In this document: piece after piece, positions 24,902 to 32,641 of the stretch
Layout: every line of letters begins with the position of its first letter
How positions within the stretch are numbered: the stretch's first letter is position 1
DNA from: Flexibacter flexilis DSM 6793
GTDB taxonomy: Bacteria > Bacteroidota > Bacteroidia > Cytophagales > Flexibacteraceae
DNA: 32,641 bases
Direction: 5' to 3'
Assembly: GCF_900112255.1 (NCBI RefSeq)
Contig: NZ_FOLE01000017.1
Span: forward strand, 1-32,641
Translations under genes and position numbers: made by a program
Notes under the pieces: model-generated
Told to the model about the DNA's origin: nothing
What the model saw: the letters and a program-made list of their open reading frames with translations, nothing else
Database searches by the model: none

Positions 24902-26491
24902 TTAGTAAGTAATATGGACGGTAGTGCCTTTGCCCTCATCGCTCACGAATCGGATGTCAATTTTACTTTGTTTCACGATTTGCCCCATGATGTACAGCCC
25001 CATGCCGTTGCCTTCTTCTTGTGCCGTGCCTTTCTCCGAAATGACGGCATCTTTGAGTAAAGTATTAAGTTTTTTGGTCGGAATTCCTGCGCCAAAGTCC
25101 TGAATAGCAAATCCTTCTGATGTATTGAAAAGAATAATTTCACCTTGATAATGGCTGTATTTAATGGCATTGCTCAGTATATTGTAGAGAATAATGCGCA
25201 GCTTTTCGGGCGAAATGGGTACTTCTGTCAGTTCTGTGGTTTGATTAATAACGGTTAATTCTTTGCTCTCAATTTTGGTATGTAAATCTCGGAGTACGTT
25301 GGTGAGTGCGGGGAAAAGCATGGCTGTATTTTGTGCATTACTTTTTCGAATTTCCAGTAGGCTGGTCAGGATGTGATTGACCGAAGAGATTTGTTGTTCC
25401 AAGCTCTGCGAGACTTGCACCATGATTTTGTCCTGAATATTGAGCTTTTTGAGCAGCAGTTTCACGGCCAAAAGCGGCTCTTTGATGTCGTGGGAAATGA
25501 TGCTAATTACCTGCTCATTTACTTTGTATTGTTGCGTAATGGTTTTGTTTTGTTGTTTTACTTTGAAATAAAGAAACATAAAAACGGCTCCTCCCGAAAC
25601 GAGTACGGCCACTATGAATATCAGAAATACTTGTGCTTGTTTTTGAGTTTTAATTTCGAGGTCTTTGCGTTCTATGGCGTATTTTTGCTCTACGTTCGAG
25701 ATTTTGCCCAAATACTTGTATTCGTTGTATGCGTCGTGTAGCGAATCCGTTTTTTTGAGGAAAAAGAAGGCCTCTTCGTATTTTTTCTCTCTTTCAAAAC
25801 AATGTTGCATGGCGTGGTTCATGTACATGGTATATTTGAGAATCTTGCAGCTATCGGCATTTTTTATCCCTAAACGATAGATTTCATACATTTTCTCGAT
25901 GTCATTCTTTTGCCCATACAGCTCAATCATTTTGCCGTAAATCATGGGCAAATCGCAGGGGCTGGATTCTTGGACAAGCTGCGCGGCTAATTGGTAACGT
26001 TTCTCGGCGGCTTCATAATTTTGGTTTTGCATGAGCATAAAGGCCTCAAGACTAATGATTTTGCCTGTATGCTCTTTATCCAAATGCTTATAATGGCTGT
26101 TGCTGAGCAGGAGCATCAGCGAGTCGGAGGCTTTATAATTTTGCCTATCGAACATCGCAAATGCTCGCTGACAAGTAATATTGGCTTGGTAATATTCTGG
26201 GTTGTGGGTGCGCAAACCAAAATACAGTGCTGAATCTAAGTGTACTAACGTTGATTTATAATCAAATAACCGTTTGTATGTATAAGACATATACAGGTGG
26301 CCATAATACCTGTCCGAATCACTTGCGTTGTGGTGCAAAAAATGGTTGAGCAACGCAAAGGAAGAGTCGTATTGTGCGTTATTGTTCAGATTATATACTT
26401 GTTGTTCGGTCAGTAGCGCCTTTTTCGACTGACCATAACTGACCCGCATCGAGCAAATAAGAATGCTAATAGACAAAAGAAGGAAGCGCAT
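24902..26491 (-). CDS. Membrane sensor histidine kinase with TPR sensor (copy A)
   Basis: The 529-aa protein starts at ATG 26491 (MRFLLLSISIL). A longer frame from 26707 reads through the end of the neighbouring kinase and is rejected. Layout: signal peptide 1-20; periplasmic TPR-like helical repeats 25-280; membrane helix about 287-308; short coiled linker; dimerisation domain with H334 (SHDIKEPL); ATP-binding domain with N441 (NAIKYS), D465 (DFGAGIP) and GNGMGLY at 494-500. The protein ends directly after the ATPase fold, with no receiver domain. Third gene of a response regulator-kinase-kinase operon, 67 bp after copy B. Stimulus unknown. Confidence 0.9.
   Translation of the reverse strand: MRFLLLSISILICSMRVSYGQSKKALLTEQQVYNLNNNAQYDSSFALLNHFLHHNASDSDRYYGHLYMSYTYKRLFDYKSTLVHLDSALYFGLRTHNPEYYQANITCQRAFAMFDRQNYKASDSLMLLLSNSHYKHLDKEHTGKIISLEAFMLMQNQNYEAAEKRYQLAAQLVQESSPCDLPMIYGKMIELYGQKNDIEKMYEIYRLGIKNADSCKILKYTMYMNHAMQHCFEREKKYEEAFFFLKKTDSLHDAYNEYKYLGKISNVEQKYAIERKDLEIKTQKQAQVFLIFIVAVLVSGGAVFMFLYFKVKQQNKTITQQYKVNEQVISIISHDIKEPLLAVKLLLKKLNIQDKIMVQVSQSLEQQISSVNHILTSLLEIRKSNAQNTAMLFPALTNVLRDLHTKIESKELTVINQTTELTEVPISPEKLRIILYNILSNAIKYSHYQGEIILFNTSEGFAIQDFGAGIPTKKLNTLLKDAVISEKGTAQEEGNGMGLYIMGQIVKQSKIDIRFVSDEGKGTTVHITY
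25350..25525. repeat. Kinase dimerisation-domain block, copy A
   Basis: This 176-bp stretch matches 27007-27182 at all but about five positions. The part 25404-25498 is identical to 27061-27155 over 95 bases. It encodes the phospho-acceptor helix pair of both kinases, whereas the sensor parts are much more divergent. Confidence 0.9.
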
Positions 26492-26558
26492 GATGATTGT
26501 TTCGAATAACGCGCAATGTAATAAGTTAAGTTTAAATGTAGTGGTGGTGGCAGTGTTT

Positions 26559-28154
26559 TTAATATATGATATGAACGGTAGTCCCTTTCCCTTCTTCACT
26601 AATAAATCGAATTTCAATTTTGCTTTGTTTGGTAATTTGTCCCATGATGTAAAGTCCCATCCCGTTGCCTTCTTCTTGTGCCGTTCCTTTTCCCGAAACG
26701 ACGGCATCTTTCAACAACGTGTTTAGTTTTTGGGCGGGTATTCCTATCCCAAAATCTTGAATAGCAAAGCCTTGTGCTGTATTAAACAAATGGATTTGGC
26801 CTTGATGGTGGCTGTATTTGATGGCATTGCCTAGCAGATTATACAAGATAATGCGAAGTTTTTCGGGAGAGATGGGTACTTGTGTCGCCTCCGTGATTTC
26901 ATTAACAATGGTAAGTTCTTTGTTTTGGATTTTGGTGTCCAAATCTTTGATTACGTTGTTAAGAATGGGCCAGAGTGTAGCGGTATTTTGTGTGTTATTC
27001 TTTCTTATTTCCAGTAGGCTGGTAAGAATGTGATTGACCGAAGAGATTTGTTGCTCCAAACTCTGCGAGACTTGCACCATGATTTTGTCCTGAATATTGA
27101 GCTTTTTGAGCAGCAGTTTCACGGCCAAAAGCGGCTCTTTGATGTCGTGGGAAATAATGCTAATTACCTGCTCATTTACTTTCTGCTGTTGTTGGATGAT
27201 GCGATGTTGTTGTTTTAATTTAAGATAAAGCCAAATGAATATTAGAATAGCCGAGACTAAAATCAGTACAATGGTTAATAAGTATTTTTGTTGTTTTTCT
27301 TGTGTGGCAATTTCTACGTCTTTGCGTTCGATTTCGTTGCTTTGGTTTAATTCTTTGATTTGGTGTTGATAACCGCGCTCATCGTATATGTAAAAAAAGG
27401 AGTCGTATAGTTTGATGTAATAAAAGGCCTCTGCATATTTTTTGTGCACTTCAAGTTCGCGATACATGATCAAGTTAAGATAAACCTTGTATTTGAGGAT
27501 GTTACAAGAGTCTGCATAGTGCATTCCTTTTTCATAAACCTTATACATATTCGGTATGTGATTGGTTTGGCTGTACAAACCAATCAGTTTACCATAAATC
27601 AAGGGCAAATCACACGGATTGGATTGCCTGAGAAGGGGAAGGGTTTGCAAATATTTTTGCTCGGCCTGTTTGTATTGCTTTTTTTGGTATAGCAGGTATG
27701 ATTCTTGTGTCAGTATCTTGGCTTTATTTTCATCGTCGAGGTACTGATAATGAGATGAAATAAGCGGTTGCATCAGCGAATCAGCGGCTCTGTATTGCTG
27801 CACATCAAACATGGCAAATGACTTTTGGCAAAGAATATTCATTGTATAATATTGGGGCTTTTCTGTTTGCAACCCCCAATAGAGTGCCGAGTCTAAATGA
27901 ATCAATACAGCCTTATAATCATAAATACGCTTACTTGTATATGATAAATACAAATATGCGTAGTATCGATCTGTATTCGTAGTGTTAGGCCTATTTAGAA
28001 AATGCCGAATTAAGGCAAACGAAGAGTCGTATTGATAATTATTGTTTAGATTATATACTTGATTTTCAATTGATAACACCTCTTTAGACTGACTATATGC
28101 TAATCGCGCCACTAAAGTTAGAAAGAAGATTAGGGTAAATTGTACCAGACGCAT
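26559..28154 (-). CDS. Membrane sensor histidine kinase with TPR sensor (copy B)
   Basis: The 531-aa paralogue of copy A starts at ATG 28154 (MRLVQFTLIFFL); a Met 13 codons upstream is less likely because it puts a polar segment before the signal peptide. Layout: signal peptide 1-21, TPR-like repeats 27-282, membrane helix about 290-312, dimerisation domain with H336 (SHDIKEPL), ATP-binding domain with NAIKYSH, DFGIGIP and GNGMGLY. Residues 325-385 are identical to 323-383 of copy A, while the sensor regions are only about half identical. It lies 48 bp after the response regulator gene. Both kinases probably signal to that regulator. Confidence 0.9.
   Translation of the reverse strand: MRLVQFTLIFFLTLVARLAYSQSKEVLSIENQVYNLNNNYQYDSSFALIRHFLNRPNTTNTDRYYAYLYLSYTSKRIYDYKAVLIHLDSALYWGLQTEKPQYYTMNILCQKSFAMFDVQQYRAADSLMQPLISSHYQYLDDENKAKILTQESYLLYQKKQYKQAEQKYLQTLPLLRQSNPCDLPLIYGKLIGLYSQTNHIPNMYKVYEKGMHYADSCNILKYKVYLNLIMYRELEVHKKYAEAFYYIKLYDSFFYIYDERGYQHQIKELNQSNEIERKDVEIATQEKQQKYLLTIVLILVSAILIFIWLYLKLKQQHRIIQQQQKVNEQVISIISHDIKEPLLAVKLLLKKLNIQDKIMVQVSQSLEQQISSVNHILTSLLEIRKNNTQNTATLWPILNNVIKDLDTKIQNKELTIVNEITEATQVPISPEKLRIILYNLLGNAIKYSHHQGQIHLFNTAQGFAIQDFGIGIPAQKLNTLLKDAVVSGKGTAQEEGNGMGLYIMGQITKQSKIEIRFISEEGKGTTVHIIY
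27007..27182. repeat. Kinase dimerisation-domain block, copy B
   Basis: Partner of 25350-25525 in the same orientation, 1657 bp away: about 97% identical, with a 95-base exact core at 27061-27155. Confidence 0.9.
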
Positions 28155-28202
28155 AGATGGATGTTGGAAATATGCTACAAGTATAGTAAACAAAATGCAA
28201 AA

Positions 28203-28799
28203 TTACATTTTTAAATACCCCATTTGTAGTAGTCGCAAGGCAAGTTCTGTGGAATTAGTACAATCGAACTTGGCCAGCAAATGACTTTTCTGGTTGTTGA
28301 TGGTATTGACGGATGTATTGGTGAGCAATGCTATTTCTTTGGAGGCTAATCCTTTGGCCAAATAGCGTGCTATTTCGTGTTCTTTGGGTGTGAGTTGTGG
28401 TGGTACAATTTCAGGAGTGTATTGTTTTTTATATCGTTCGTTCAGGTACACCAACTCAATGGCTTCCCATAGTTTCTCTAATGGTTCTTTTTTGTTCACA
28501 AAAGCCATGACACCATATTCAAACAAAAATTGCTTGACAAAATCGCTATGAATGCTGCTGTAAGCTACCACTTTAAGAGGCAGCTTCATTTTCTGAATTT
28601 CTTCAAAAAGACTCAAACCAATTTCTTCGTCGGTGAGTACGTCAGAGATAAGTAAGTCAATTTCTTTATTATTTTTAATCGTCTCGATTACAGTGTTTTT
28701 ATGGGTATAAGTGCCTATTACGTGCGCTCCTTTTGCCCGCAAAAAGGTCGATATCGAATCTAATACAAATTGATGGTCGTCGAAAAGTATAATATTCAT
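28203..28799 (-). CDS. NarL/LuxR-type response regulator
   Basis: The 198-aa protein starts at ATG 28799 (MNIILFDDHQFV); a start 12 codons earlier overlaps the promoter and is rejected. Receiver domain: D7 and D8, phospho-acceptor D53 (LLISDVL), S81/S82 and K103 (FVNKKEP). LuxR-type helix-turn-helix at 136-193: LTPKEHEIARYLAKGLASKEIA, split here as residues 136-157, then TSVNTINNQKSHLLAKF. It is the first gene of the operon with the two kinases, which are its likely partners. In Bacteroidota such regulators often control surface or stress genes; the divergent giant adhesin gene at 29019 is a possible target, by position only. Confidence 0.92.
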   Translation of the reverse strand: MNIILFDDHQFVLDSISTFLRAKGAHVIGTYTHKNTVIETIKNNKEIDLLISDVLTDEEIGLSLFEEIQKMKLPLKVVAYSSIHSDFVKQFLFEYGVMAFVNKKEPLEKLWEAIELVYLNERYKKQYTPEIVPPQLTPKEHEIARYLAKGLASKEIALLTNTSVNTINNQKSHLLAKFDCTNSTELALRLLQMGYLKM

Positions 28800-28820
28800 G
28801 TTGCGGTATTTTTGTGTTAG

Positions 28821-28851
28821 CAAAATTAGATACACCGTTTATGCTTCGCAA
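28821..28851 (-). promoter_or_regulatory. Promoter of the response regulator-kinase operon
   Basis: On the minus strand a TTG (28851-28849) is followed after 20 bases by TAATTTTG (28828-28821), a close match to the Bacteroidota -33/-7 arrangement, 22 bases before ATG 28799. This is the clearest promoter in the window. Confidence 0.65.
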
Positions 28852-28957
28852 TAGTTATTTGTAACTATGTTATTATTGGTTGGTATAATTATGTGGTTGT
28901 TAATGGTTAAATCACTGATTATGAATTGTTTGATTTTTTGATAGTTATAAATTACCA

Positions 28958-28988
28958 TTGCGGGCAATGCTTGAAGAGGAGATATTTG
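28958..28988 (+). promoter_or_regulatory. Likely promoter of the RCC1/lectin giant gene
   Basis: TTG at 28958-28960, a 20-base spacer, then GATATTTG at 28981-28988 (one mismatch to TAnnTTTG), 30 bases before ATG 29019. A CATTGC-GG-GCAATG palindrome at 28956-28969 overlaps the -33 element and could be an operator, perhaps for the divergently encoded response regulator. Confidence 0.5.
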
Positions 28989-29018
28989 GGCATATTTTTC
29001 ACTAAAAACAACAATCAA

Positions 29019-32000
29019 ATGAAAAAAAGAATAACTGATTGGTGGCGGGGTGCAACAATAGTAGCTCTTTTGCTTTTAATGACATTTTTTACCAATCACA
29101 TTACTTATGGACAAGGCAATGTTACTGGTTGGGGTTATAATGGCACTAGCCAACTTAATACTCCCGCAGGACTGACGAGTGTGGCAGGTATTGCGGCAGG
29201 CTATGGGCATAGTGTAGCCCTGAAAAATGATGGAACTGTCGTGGTTTGGGGTTATAATGGTAGCGGCCAAGCCAATATTCCTGCTGGTTTAACAAATGTA
29301 ACCGCTATTGCCGCAGGCGTTTATCACACGATAGCCTTGAAAAGTAACGGTACAGTAGTAGGCTGGGGAAGTAATAGTTTTGGTCAAACGAGTGTTCCTG
29401 CAGGTTTAACAAATGTAGTGGCTATTGCTGCATCAGGCTATTATAGCATAGCTCTGAAAAGTGACGGCACTATAGTGGGTTGGGGGGATAATGGTTCTGG
29501 ACAAATAAGTATTCCCGCAGGCTTAACGGGGGTAAAAGCCATTGCCGCAGGGCTTGGCCATGTTTTAGCCTTAAAAAATGATGGCACTGTAGTGGGTTGG
29601 GGAAATAATAGCGATGGACAAATAAGTATTCCCGCAGGCTTAACGGGGGTAAAAGCCATTGCCGCAGGAGATTTGCATAGCGTAGCCCTAAAAACAGATG
29701 GAACAGTGGTGGGTTGGGGATATAATGGCAGTGGTCAGATAAGTATTCCTGCTGGCCTAGCCAATGTAACCGCTGTTTCTGCCGGGAATTATCATACGGT
29801 AGTTTTAAAAAGTGATGGAACGGTAGCAGCTTGGGGAAGTAATAGTTATGGGCAAACCAACATTCCTGCAGGACAGGCGGGCGTAACAGCTATTAGCGCA
29901 GGGAATTTGCACAATTTAGTAATCATAGGTACTGCTTCCGCTCCAACATTATCCCTTTCACAGGCCAGTTGGTACCCAACTGCGGCAGGCAGTACCCAAA
30001 ATATTACGGTGAGTAGTAATGCAGCTTGGACGGCAAGCAGCAATGCAAGTTGGCTTACGATAAGTCCGAGCAGTGGTAGTGGCAATGGCTCATTTTTACT
30101 TACTGTCGCTGCCAATACGCAAGAAGCTAATCGTACTACGGTTGTCATAGTCAAGACGGGAAGCCAAACAAAATATGTTTTTGTAACTCAAAATGGCATA
30201 GGTGGTCGCGTAACAGCTTGGGGTATTGGTACTGATAATGCACCTGAGACTGCATTGACAGGAGTTACAGCGATTTCAGCGGGTGCTGGTAATAACTTAG
30301 CCCTAAAGAATAATGGCACGGTTGTGGGTTGGGGTGATAATAGTTATGGCCAATCCACTGCACCCGTTGGCCTTACAGGCGTAGTGGCAGTGGCGGCAGG
30401 GCAATTCCACACCTTAGCCCTAAAATCCGACGGAACGTTGGTGTCTTGGGGTAGAAATATTGAAGGCCAAACTAATATTCCTGCGGGCTTGACGGGTGTA
30501 GTTGCCATTACAGTAGGAGCATTTCACTCTGTGGCCGTCAAAAATGATGGCACGGTGGTAGCTTGGGGATATAATGGTCAGGGACAAACCAACGTTCCTG
30601 TGGGGCTTACAGGTGTAATAGCTGTTTCGACAAATGGAAGACATACGGTAGCCCTGAAATCGGACGGCACGGTGGTGTCTTGGGGCTGGAATAGTGCTGG
30701 GCAAAACAATATTCCTATTGGTCTTACGGGCGTAGTAGCGATTGCGGCAGGATTTGAACATAATGTAGCTCTGAAAGCAAACGGCACGGTAACGGCTTGG
30801 GGGGAGAATGAAGATGGCCAAACTACTATTCCTGCGGGTCTAACGAACGTAACAGCGATTACGGCGGGGTATAGTCACACTGCAGTAATTAAAAATGACG
30901 GCACGGTAACGGCTTGGGGGCAGAATGAATATGGCCAAACTACTATTCCTGCGGGTCTAACGAACGTAACAGCGATTTCGGGTGGGAGTACTTATAACTT
31001 AGTGATTTTGCCTTCCTGCCCAACGGTTACACTTTCACCAAGCACATTGAGCAATGTTACACAAGGTGCGACATACTCGGCTACATTGTCTCAAACGGGT
31101 CTTGCTTCTGCAACTTTCTCTGTTACTAGTGGTTCATTGCCAGCAGGTTTGAGCCTTTCGAGTGCAGGTACATTGAGTGGTACGCCAACGGTAAATGGTA
31201 CTTTTAACTTTACGGTTACCGCTACGGATGGTACTTGTTCGGGCAGCAAGGTATATAGTTTTAAAATATGTCCAGTTATTACGGACTTTGGTCAAAGCAT
31301 AGGAGGAACTGCTCCGACAAAATCAGGTTTTACCTACAAAGGTAGCTATAATAACAAATGGTATTATTTGTCTAATAGCACTATCTCTTGGAAAAATGCA
31401 CGTACGGCTTGTCAAAATGCGAGTGGTAATTTGGTGATAATTAATGATGCGGCAGAGAATAGCTATGTGAGTAGCTTAATGAGTAGCGGCAATTATTTAT
31501 TGATAGGCTTAAATGATGAAGTTAGCGAAGGTTCATGGAAATGGGTAGATGGCACATCATTAGGTAGTTATACGAACTGGAACTCAGGCGAGCCGAATAA
31601 CTCACCGTCAGCATGTTCTCCAGGAGGAACTGGCGAAGATTTTGTTCAGTTGGCAACGAGTACAGGAAAATGGAACGATACGCCAGACGATTGGACTGTA
31701 TGTGGATTTACAAATCCTTATGCGGTATTGGAACTGCCACAAATAATGTCGGTGTCGTACCCGTCGAGTGTAGCACAAGGTGGAGTAGCGAAGATAAAAT
31801 TGTACCGTCCACAACCAAATATAAAATATACGTTGCTTTCAAACGGTTCTCCCGTATCAAGCCAAAAAACGACGAGTGCAGATACTTTGATATTTAGTAC
31901 AGGTGCTTTGACGACGGTTAATACCTATACGTTTTTGGCCACCGATACAGTGAGTGGTTGTTCAAAGACACTGAATGCGACGATGACCATTTCAATTATT

Positions 32001-32641
32001 TGCCCAACGGTTACACTTTCACCAAGCACCTTGAGTGCAGGCACGCAAGGTGCGGCTTATTCTGCTACATTGTCTCAAACGGGACTTAGCTCGGCGACTT
32101 TCTCTGTTACTAGTGGTTCATTGCCAGCAGGTTTGAGCCTTTCGAGTGCAGGAGCATTGAGTGGTACTCCAACAGTAAACGGTACCTTTAATTTTACGGT
32201 AACAGCAGCCGATGGTACTTGTTCGGGTAGCAATGCTTATAGTTTGGTGGTGAATACAGTGATTACGCCTCCAGGCATAGTGCCAGATTTGATCGTTGGT
32301 GCTAGAGCAACGAAGGTATTATGGACTTTATCCCCATCCGACTATGATTATGTACAAATACAATGCCGTCTGGAAGGCGCCTCATGGCCTCCCACTTCGG
32401 TGTCATTGGCAACAAGTCAGCATGTAGCGTATCGTTATGTTGAAATGTTGCCAAGCAGTAACTATAACATTAGGTTTAGAGCGCGTAGCACCTCAGGACA
32501 GGACTGGTCGGCATGGGAAACAATGAATCTAACGACCTCGAGTACACCGACCTGTTCCCCTATCTCTCCAGTTATCGTGACACCAGGAGGAACCGGAGCT
32601 CGATTTGACTGGTCATCTTACACCACCAATACCTACATTTA
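29019..32641 (+). CDS. Giant secreted double RCC1-propeller / BACON / C-type lectin / FN3 protein, 3' end cut by the window edge
   Basis: The frame opens at ATG 29019 and runs 1207 codons to the edge without a stop. Residues 1-32 hold a signal peptide (VALLLLMTFFTNHITYGQ). RCC1 repeats of exactly 39 residues follow: Trp of the WG motif at 38, 77, 116, 155, 194, 233 and 272. A BACON domain lies at about 308-393 (AAWTASSNASWLTISPSSG). A second RCC1 set has Trp at 401, 438, 477, 516, 555, 594 and 633. Two putative-Ig (He_PIG) domains lie at about 666-748 and 996-1077 and a C-type lectin domain at about 770-907, with EPN at 858-860 and WND at 885-887. FN3 follows at about 1085-1173, and a second FN3 begins in the sequence shared with the left edge. 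Probably a T9SS-exported, sugar-binding surface adhesin. Confidence 0.9.
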   Translation, partial: MKKRITDWWRGATIVALLLLMTFFTNHITYGQGNVTGWGYNGTSQLNTPAGLTSVAGIAAGYGHSVALKNDGTVVVWGYNGSGQANIPAGLTNVTAIAAGVYHTIALKSNGTVVGWGSNSFGQTSVPAGLTNVVAIAASGYYSIALKSDGTIVGWGDNGSGQISIPAGLTGVKAIAAGLGHVLALKNDGTVVGWGNNSDGQISIPAGLTGVKAIAAGDLHSVALKTDGTVVGWGYNGSGQISIPAGLANVTAVSAGNYHTVVLKSDGTVAAWGSNSYGQTNIPAGQAGVTAISAGNLHNLVIIGTASAPTLSLSQASWYPTAAGSTQNITVSSNAAWTASSNASWLTISPSSGSGNGSFLLTVAANTQEANRTTVVIVKTGSQTKYVFVTQNGIGGRVTAWGIGTDNAPETALTGVTAISAGAGNNLALKNNGTVVGWGDNSYGQSTAPVGLTGVVAVAAGQFHTLALKSDGTLVSWGRNIEGQTNIPAGLTGVVAITVGAFHSVAVKNDGTVVAWGYNGQGQTNVPVGLTGVIAVSTNGRHTVALKSDGTVVSWGWNSAGQNNIPIGLTGVVAIAAGFEHNVALKANGTVTAWGENEDGQTTIPAGLTNVTAITAGYSHTAVIKNDGTVTAWGQNEYGQTTIPAGLTNVTAISGGSTYNLVILPSCPTVTLSPSTLSNVTQGATYSATLSQTGLASATFSVTSGSLPAGLSLSSAGTLSGTPTVNGTFNFTVTATDGTCSGSKVYSFKICPVITDFGQSIGGTAPTKSGFTYKGSYNNKWYYLSNSTISWKNARTACQNASGNLVIINDAAENSYVSSLMSSGNYLLIGLNDEVSEGSWKWVDGTSLGSYTNWNSGEPNNSPSACSPGGTGEDFVQLATSTGKWNDTPDDWTVCGFTNPYAVLELPQIMSVSYPSSVAQGGVAKIKLYRPQPNIKYTLLSNGSPVSSQKTTSADTLIFSTGALTTVNTYTFLATDTVSGCSKTLNATMTISIICPTVTLSPSTLSAGTQGAAYSATLSQTGLSSATFSVTSGSLPAGLSLSSAGALSGTPTVNGTFNFTVTAADGTCSGSNAYSLVVNTVITPPGIVPDLIVGARATKVLWTLSPSDYDYVQIQCRLEGASWPPTSVSLATSQHVAYRYVEMLPSSNYNIRFRARSTSGQDWSAWETMNLTTSSTPTCSPISPVIVTPGGTGARFDWSSYTTNTYI
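29498..29551 (+). repeat. 54-bp exact tandem repeat within the first RCC1 array, unit 1
   Basis: Identical to 29615-29668, spaced 117 bp (one 39-residue repeat). It shows recent repeat duplication or conversion inside the array. Confidence 0.9.
29615..29668 (+). repeat. 54-bp exact tandem repeat within the first RCC1 array, unit 2
   Basis: Partner of 29498-29551. A similar near-identity joins the last two units of the second array (around 30813-30860 and 30930-30977). Confidence 0.9.
31113..31168 (+). repeat. 56-bp exact repeat in the first He_PIG domain
   Basis: Identical to 32097-32152. The surrounding ~240 bp of the two putative-Ig domains are clearly similar but less conserved. Confidence 0.9.
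32097..32152 (+). repeat. 56-bp exact repeat in the second He_PIG domain
   Basis: Partner of 31113-31168, 984 bp away; encodes TFSVTSGSLPAGLSLSSAG. Confidence 0.9.
32540..32641. repeat. Right arm of the 102-bp terminal inverted repeat of the window
   Basis: Exact reverse complement of 1-102; see the left arm. Both copies are in coding sequence, in the same reading frame of two different proteins. Confidence 0.95.

Noticed and set aside
26492-26707. N-terminal 72-codon extension of kinase copy A
   Set aside because: It reads through the 3' end of kinase copy B in another frame and lacks a signal peptide; the signal peptide begins at ATG 26491.
29019-31000. Regular ~117-bp periodicity considered as CRISPR or satellite DNA
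   Set aside because: The period is 39 codons in one open frame and encodes RCC1 repeats; there are no constant repeats with unique spacers.

Overview
The window looks like a chromosomal contig from a Bacteroidota bacterium, probably of the Cytophagales type. The evidence is a fused ccoN-ccoO cytochrome oxidase gene with a single-haem CcoP, a type IX secretion (T9SS) C-terminal sorting tail, secreted adhesin-like proteins with FN3, BACON and lectin domains, -7 elements of the form TAnnTTTG, few Shine-Dalgarno sites, and a short Crp/Fnr regulator typical of the phylum. The genus cannot be fixed from the sequence. No rRNA, tRNA, CRISPR array or insertion sequence was recognised.

Layout. 1-2471 (-): 5' part of a large secreted multidomain protein running off the left edge. 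2675-4375 (+): PolX-like protein with an intact PHP nuclease domain and a degenerate polymerase site. 4477-5838 (+): lone KAP-family P-loop NTPase. 5891-7877: divergent pair phaJ-like (-) and phaE-like (+), a polyhydroxyalkanoate (PHA) locus without phaC. 8379-14462 (+): cbb3 oxidase cluster ccoNO-ccoQ-ccoP-ccoG-ccoH-SafE-like, with hairpins in three of the gaps. 14662-16263 (+): Crp/Fnr-type regulator followed by two NTF2/SnoaL-fold genes. 16431-17849 (-): T9SS-exported protein. 18091-19863 (+): secreted MORN/YwqK-repeat protein. 19956-20825 (-): Rpn-type PD-(D/E)XK nuclease bracketed by two identical 30-nt palindromes. 21112-22963 (-): DGxHR/DUF262-like HNH endonuclease plus a 54-aa ORF. 23320-24819 (+): accC. 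24902-28799 (-): response regulator and two tandem paralogous histidine kinases. 29019-32641 (+): giant secreted protein with two seven-repeat RCC1 propellers, a BACON domain and a C-type lectin domain, running off the right edge.

The two truncated edge genes both stop inside the same 102-bp sequence, which sits at the window ends as a perfect inverted repeat. The contig therefore ends in a multi-copy FN3-coding sequence, and both genes read outward into it.

How the genes work together. The cco genes build and mature a high-affinity oxygen reductase. PhaJ would supply (R)-3-hydroxyacyl-CoA to a PHA synthase whose PhaE-like subunit is here but whose catalytic subunit must lie elsewhere. The response regulator and its kinases form one signalling operon. 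The KAP NTPase, the Rpn nuclease and the HNH protein are isolated, AT-rich genes that read like accessory or defence genes. All four convergent gene pairs outside the edges are separated by strong, probably bidirectional, terminator hairpins.
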